From Candidatus Woesearchaeota archaeon (GTDB taxonomy: Archaea > Nanobdellota > Nanobdellia > Woesearchaeales > JABMPP01), in assembly GCA_018303405.1 (NCBI GenBank), contig JAGVYD010000015.1, forward strand, positions 1 through 64,000: 64,000 nt of DNA, in the 5' to 3' direction. Below the pieces are notes generated by a model. It searched no databases. It was not told the DNA's origin and saw only the letters and a program-made list of their open reading frames with translations. The translations under genes were made by a program, and so were the position numbers. Positions 60,022 through 64,000 of the stretch are shown here, piece after piece (position 1 is the first letter of the stretch; each line of letters begins with the position of its first letter).

Positions 60022-62448
60022 TTATCCGTGCCAGCCCAGTTGCTTTTCCTTCTGGAAAATCCTCAGCCTGGCCTTGACAACTGTGTCAGGATTCAATGAG
60101 ATGCTGTTTATGCCCTGCTCGACCAAGAACTCTGCAAACTCAGGATAATCTGACGGGGCCTGGCCGCAAATGCCTATTTTCCTGTTCTTGTCCCTGGCAA
60201 TCTTTATGACTTGGGAGATTAATTTCTTGACTGCATCATTTCTCTCATCATAAATGTGGGCAACCAGCTCAGAATCCCTGTCAACAGCAAGCGTCAATTG
60301 CGTCAAATCGTTCGAACCTATTGAGAACCCATCAAAGATTTCAGCAAATTCCTCGGCAAGTATGACATTAGATGGCACTTCGCACATGACATAAACCTCA
60401 AGGCCATTTTCCCCCCTTTTCAGGCCGTTCTTTTCCATCTCAGCCAGGACTTTTCTTCCTTCGGCAACTGTCCTGCAGACAGGAATCATCAATTTCAGGT
60501 TCCGCAGGCCAAATTCATTCCTTGCCTTCAGCATTGCCTTGCATTCAAGGGCAAATGCATCCTTGAAATCCTCAGAATAATATCTCGAGGCCCCTCGCCA
60601 GCCCAACATTGGGTTGTCCTCAACTGGCTCATAAAGCGTACCACCAATCAAATTCCTGTATTCATTTGTCTTGAAATCGCTGAACCTGACAATGACATCA
60701 TTTGGGTAGAATGCAGCAGCGATAACCCCTACACCCTCAGCCAGCTTGTCCACAAAATACTGTGCCTTGTCCTCATAGCTTTCAGTCAGCTTGGCAATCT
60801 GCTTTTTCAGCTTCCTGTCCTTGAGCTTGCTGAAATCAAGCAATGCCTTTGGGTGTATTTTGATATGTGAATTAATTATAAATTCCTCCCTTGCCAGCCC
60901 AACACCATCATTTGGAATGAAGCTTTCATCAAGGGCCTGGGCAGGTGAGCCAACATTCATCATTATCTTTGTCCTTGTGCGAGGCAGGTCCTTGAGGTCC
61001 ATCTGCTCAATTACAAAAGGTATAGCGCCCTTGTACACATAGGCATCTTCACCTTTGGAGCAGTCCAGTGTAATTGCCTTTTCATTCTCAAGAATCTTGA
61101 TTGCATCGGATGTGCCGACTGAGCAGGGAATGCCCAATTCCCTTGAGACTATGGCAGCATGGCATGTCCGGCCACCCCTTTCAGTTATGATGCCGGAGGC
61201 GATCTTCATGATTGGCTCCCAATCAGGGTCAGTCATTTCAGTCACAAGTATGTTGCCTTCCTTGAACTTGCTAAGGTGCCTTGCTTCGCGTATGACCTGG
61301 ACATCGCCGGAGGCAATCTTTTCACCTACGCTTTTGCCCTGCGCAAGCACACTGCCATTGCCTTTCAAAATCCATTTCTGTATCTTGTTCCTGTCTTTTG
61401 TTGCGTGGATGGTTTCAGGCCGTGCCTGGACAATAAACAACTGCCCGGTCTGGCCGTCCTTGGCCCATTCCATGTCCATTGGCTTGTAATAGCCAGCCTT
61501 CCAGCTGTAATGGTCCTCAATTGTCATGGCCCAGCTCGCCAATTTCAGTATCTCATCATTTGTAAGGACAAACCTGGCCCTTTCCTTCAATGGCACAACC
61601 TTGTTCTTGGTCATCTTGCCATCCTTGCCAAGCTCTGAAGAATAAACCATCCTGATTTTTTTTGAGCCAACCTCTTTTGAGATTATGGACCTGAATCCCA
61701 TGCGGTAAGTTGGCTTGAAAACATAATATTCATCCGGATTGACAGCTCCCTGGACAATATTCTCGCCAAGGCCATAGGATGCTGTGACAAAGACAACGTC
61801 CTTGAACCCCGATTCCGTGTCAATTGAGAACATGACTCCCGAGCATGCCAAATCGCTCCTGACCATCTTCTGCACGCCAATGCTCAGGCCGATAGAGAAA
61901 TGGTCAAAGCCCTTGTCCATCCTGTAGCTGATTGCCCTGTCAGTGAAGAGGGAGGCAAAGCATTTTTTGCAGGCATCAAGCAATAATTCGTCTCCGGTAA
62001 TATTCAGGTAGGTTTCCTGCTGCCCGGCAAAGCTTGCATCAGGCAGGTCTTCTGCAGTGGCAGAGCTGCGCACTGCAACATCAACTCCCTTTCCATATTG
62101 CAGCTGCAAATGATAATACCCTTCTTTTATAGCATTTTCAAGCTCTTCAGGGAATTTTGTTTTTAGGATTAGGTTCCTGACCTGCTTGCCCCTTTGCCTG
62201 AGGCCGACAATATCCCCTTTTTTCAGGCTGCCAAGGATTCTCCTTATATCATCCTTTATGCCTGCCTTTTCCAGCAGGTAATGGTAGGCCCGGGCAGTAA
62301 CAGAGAAGCCGTTTGGGATATTGACTCCCCTGGGAACAAGGTTTCGATACATCTCGCCGAGGCTGGCATTCTTTCCGCCGACGTATTTGACGTCTTCAAT
62401 GCCTACCTGGTCGAACCATAGAATAAATGCGCTCTCCTTGTCTACCAC
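60022..62448 (-). CDS. ppsA: Phosphoenolpyruvate synthase
   Basis: 808 residues, full length. Converts pyruvate + ATP to PEP + AMP + Pi, or runs towards pyruvate in some archaea. N-terminal ATP-binding domain (GGKNASLGEM; RSSATAEDLPDASFAGQQETYLN), phospho-His domain (GGRTCHAAIVSRELGIPC), C-terminal PEP barrel (MLGWRGASRYYS; FSIGSNDLTQLTLAVDRDS; ICGQAPSDYPEF with the catalytic Cys). TATA ~62477. Confidence 0.97.
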   Translation of the reverse strand: MVDKESAFILWFDQVGIEDVKYVGGKNASLGEMYRNLVPRGVNIPNGFSVTARAYHYLLEKAGIKDDIRRILGSLKKGDIVGLRQRGKQVRNLILKTKFPEELENAIKEGYYHLQLQYGKGVDVAVRSSATAEDLPDASFAGQQETYLNITGDELLLDACKKCFASLFTDRAISYRMDKGFDHFSIGLSIGVQKMVRSDLACSGVMFSIDTESGFKDVVFVTASYGLGENIVQGAVNPDEYYVFKPTYRMGFRSIISKEVGSKKIRMVYSSELGKDGKMTKNKVVPLKERARFVLTNDEILKLASWAMTIEDHYSWKAGYYKPMDMEWAKDGQTGQLFIVQARPETIHATKDRNKIQKWILKGNGSVLAQGKSVGEKIASGDVQVIREARHLSKFKEGNILVTEMTDPDWEPIMKIASGIITERGGRTCHAAIVSRELGIPCSVGTSDAIKILENEKAITLDCSKGEDAYVYKGAIPFVIEQMDLKDLPRTRTKIMMNVGSPAQALDESFIPNDGVGLAREEFIINSHIKIHPKALLDFSKLKDRKLKKQIAKLTESYEDKAQYFVDKLAEGVGVIAAAFYPNDVIVRFSDFKTNEYRNLIGGTLYEPVEDNPMLGWRGASRYYSEDFKDAFALECKAMLKARNEFGLRNLKLMIPVCRTVAEGRKVLAEMEKNGLKRGENGLEVYVMCEVPSNVILAEEFAEIFDGFSIGSNDLTQLTLAVDRDSELVAHIYDERNDAVKKLISQVIKIARDKNRKIGICGQAPSDYPEFAEFLVEQGINSISLNPDTVVKARLRIFQKEKQLGWHG

Positions 62449-62517
62449 GACAGTACACCTCTTTTTAGCTGATTTATATTAATCGGTCATATATATATTT
62501 TTTGATATAGGAAAAAA

Positions 62518-63132
62518 TTATGCAATCCTTCTCAAATGCCTTATCAGGTAATTCTCTTCTTCTGTCTCTGCCTGAGGCTCATCAGCCTTTTCCTCTTTCT
62601 TCTCTTCAGCCTTGGGCTCTTTTTTCCTCTCTTTGGCGCTCGAAATAATCTCCTCAGGCTTGCCGAGCACAATTGCCTCATCCTTTTTCTTGAGCTCAAA
62701 TGCGCCGATGCTTGCAGACTGCTCCTTGAGCACTATCTCAACTGTTGACATCTCCTCTTCGCTGAGATGCTTTGCCTGCCATTGGAAATTCAGGCCATCA
62801 CCTTCAGTCCTCGGGATTATATTGACCATGAAATGCGGAAGGTCCTGGCCAGCAGCAATCCCGTTGCTTACCAAAATGTTCGTGCCCTGAACCTTCAGCT
62901 CCTCAAATACAACAACGCTCAGCTTGTTCACAACCTGGAATACATGGTTGACAAGGTAATCAGGCGTTTCTTCAATAATTGGGTGATGTGATTTTGGGAT
63001 AACAGCCAAATGGCCATAGGCAGCAGGATTCTCATCCAGGTAGGCAACTACCTCATCGTCCTCATAGACCGCCATTCCCGTTCCGCTGGCAACCGCCTGG
63101 CACACCATGCAGGCTGCATTTTCGCTGCTCAT
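62518..63132 (-). CDS. HIT-family protein with degenerate active site, paralogue 1
   Basis: 204 residues. N-terminal HIT domain (residues 1-110): CMVCQAVASG, YLDENPAAYGHLAVIPKSHH, and the triad position PHFMVNIIPR, where the usual HxHxH has become H-x-M-x-N. A charged, Lys/Glu-rich C-terminal extension follows. Catalysis as a nucleotide hydrolase/transferase is doubtful. Coupled to the upstream paralogue by a 4-bp overlap. Confidence 0.88.
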   Translation of the reverse strand: MSSENAACMVCQAVASGTGMAVYEDDEVVAYLDENPAAYGHLAVIPKSHHPIIEETPDYLVNHVFQVVNKLSVVVFEELKVQGTNILVSNGIAAGQDLPHFMVNIIPRTEGDGLNFQWQAKHLSEEEMSTVEIVLKEQSASIGAFELKKKDEAIVLGKPEEIISSAKERKKEPKAEEKKEEKADEPQAETEEENYLIRHLRRIA

Positions 63133-63857
63133 TTTCTTCCAAGCACCCGCGCAATATCATCCAGGTCTATTGAGCCCTCATCATCTGATTGTTCAGGCCC
63201 CTTTGTTTCTTCAGCAGGCCTGATTTCAACAGAAGGCTTCGGCTTTTGCTTGTCAAACTTTATTGCAGGAGGCTGCTCTTTGGCCTCCAATTTCTCTGGC
63301 TCCTTCGGCGCTTCAAGAGAAAGAATCAGCTCAGCCTTGTTGCCTGGCATGGATTCCTTAGACCTTTTCAGGATAGCCTGCTGCACAGCCTGCAATTCCT
63401 CCTTTGCCATTTTTCTTCTCAGAAGGCCAAACCCTGCTATGCCATCATTTGCCTTTCTCGGGATGATGTGTATCATGAAATGCGGCGATTTCTGGCCAGC
63501 TGCAATACCATTTGCCACAAAGATATTCGAGCCTTCAGCTTTCAATGCCTTTAAGCCCGACTTGGACAGGCTTTTTGCAACCAGGAACAAATATCCGATA
63601 TCAATGTCACTGATCTGCGGCATAATTGTCGCATGTTCTTTAGGCATGAGAAGGACGTGGCCTGGATTGGCCGGGTTAATGTCCAGGATTGCAATTGACT
63701 TTTCATCCTCAAAGACTTTCTTGGATTGCACCTTGCCCGAAATAATCTGGCAGAAAATGCAGTTTTTTCTCTGCAGCTCGCGAAGCTGGTCAGGTGTCAT
63801 GTTTTTCAGGTCTTCCTCTGTAAGAGAAGCCAAATTCTGTTCCATGGAAGAATTCAT
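63129..63857 (-). CDS. HIT-family protein with degenerate active site, paralogue 2
   Basis: 242 residues. An N-terminal ~30-residue helix (LTEEDLKNMTPDQLRELQRKN), then the HIT domain with CIFCQIISG (zinc-type Cys pair), ILDINPANPGHVLLMPKEH, and SPHFMIHIIPR: H-x-M-x-H, so the nucleophilic middle His is Met. Long charged C-terminal tail. A TATA at ~63869-63876 fits an alternative start at 63845 (MEQNL) better than 63857. Confidence 0.9.
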   Translation of the reverse strand: MNSSMEQNLASLTEEDLKNMTPDQLRELQRKNCIFCQIISGKVQSKKVFEDEKSIAILDINPANPGHVLLMPKEHATIMPQISDIDIGYLFLVAKSLSKSGLKALKAEGSNIFVANGIAAGQKSPHFMIHIIPRKANDGIAGFGLLRRKMAKEELQAVQQAILKRSKESMPGNKAELILSLEAPKEPEKLEAKEQPPAIKFDKQKPKPSVEIRPAEETKGPEQSDDEGSIDLDDIARVLGRK

Positions 63858-64000
63858 TGCTTATTATTATATAAAATTTGCCTAATGCATCGGCACAGTG
63901 GAATTTTAATTTTCCTTACTTTGCAGTAGCATGTTATATATTCCTTTATAAATAGAAACTAGTGAATTAAGTAAACCAGTATACAAAAACGTAACATTTA

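Overview
The window is archaeal chromosome. It carries archaea-type ribosomal proteins (L7Ae, S28e, L24e), EF-2 with the diphthamide loop, the RNase P protein Rpp21, PurP, Hel308, a TrmB regulator, an intron-containing tRNA-Ile, and many TATA boxes about 25 nt upstream of leaderless start codons. Bacterial-type class I GAPDH, RpiB, MscL, YhhQ and a bacterial-type Tgt, together with broken or split genes, fit a DPANN archaeon (Woesearchaeota/Pacearchaeota-like). That assignment is inference; there is no rRNA here.

Layout. 1-3.3 kb is an accessory island: an endonuclease/exonuclease/phosphatase gene apparently cut by an IS200/IS605-like end, then two HEPN/MNT toxin-antitoxin pairs, the second between 28-bp direct repeats that carry a promoter. 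3.3-5.3 kb holds two convergent orphans. 5.5-9.3 kb is translation: L7Ae-S28e-L24e-Ndk, then EF-2. 9.6-15.3 kb is mostly orphan genes, a CuA-type cupredoxin lipoprotein and a frameshifted radical SAM gene. 15.4-17.5 kb has HisRS and a TauE-like permease. 17.5-29 kb is a type IV filament/secretion locus: a Cys-rich secreted protein, pilin-like proteins, a 74-residue-repeat scaffold, a FlaI/TadA-like ATPase and two TadC-like membrane proteins. 29-31 kb is a divergent Tgt/YhhQ pair, probably queuosine salvage. 31-34.7 kb has MscL, a hydrolase, a Dph2 fragment, RpiB and a Ni/Co transporter. 34.7-35.55 kb is a tRNA cluster full of tRNA fragments and repeated twin hairpins. 35.6-45.7 kb has MarC, a Hel308 lacking its first RecA domain, a HAD hydrolase, two PurP paralogues, Rpp21 and PGK. 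46-53.5 kb is a Bat-like operon (two vWA membrane proteins, two small membrane proteins, MoxR, DUF58). 53.5-64 kb has three tandem STAS-like paralogues, a serine protease, GAPDH, a PIN/RHH pair, TrmB with a palindromic operator, PEP synthase and two HIT proteins.

The strongest undescribed signals are two families of structured repeats found by reading the sequence. The first is a ~163-nt nested-stem element in two copies (9387-9550 and 22481-22642) with compensatory base changes. The second is a twin-hairpin element in six copies in both orientations around the tRNA genes, also with compensatory changes. PGK, class I GAPDH and PEP synthase suggest glycolysis/gluconeogenesis; RpiB and PurP suggest limited pentose and purine metabolism.
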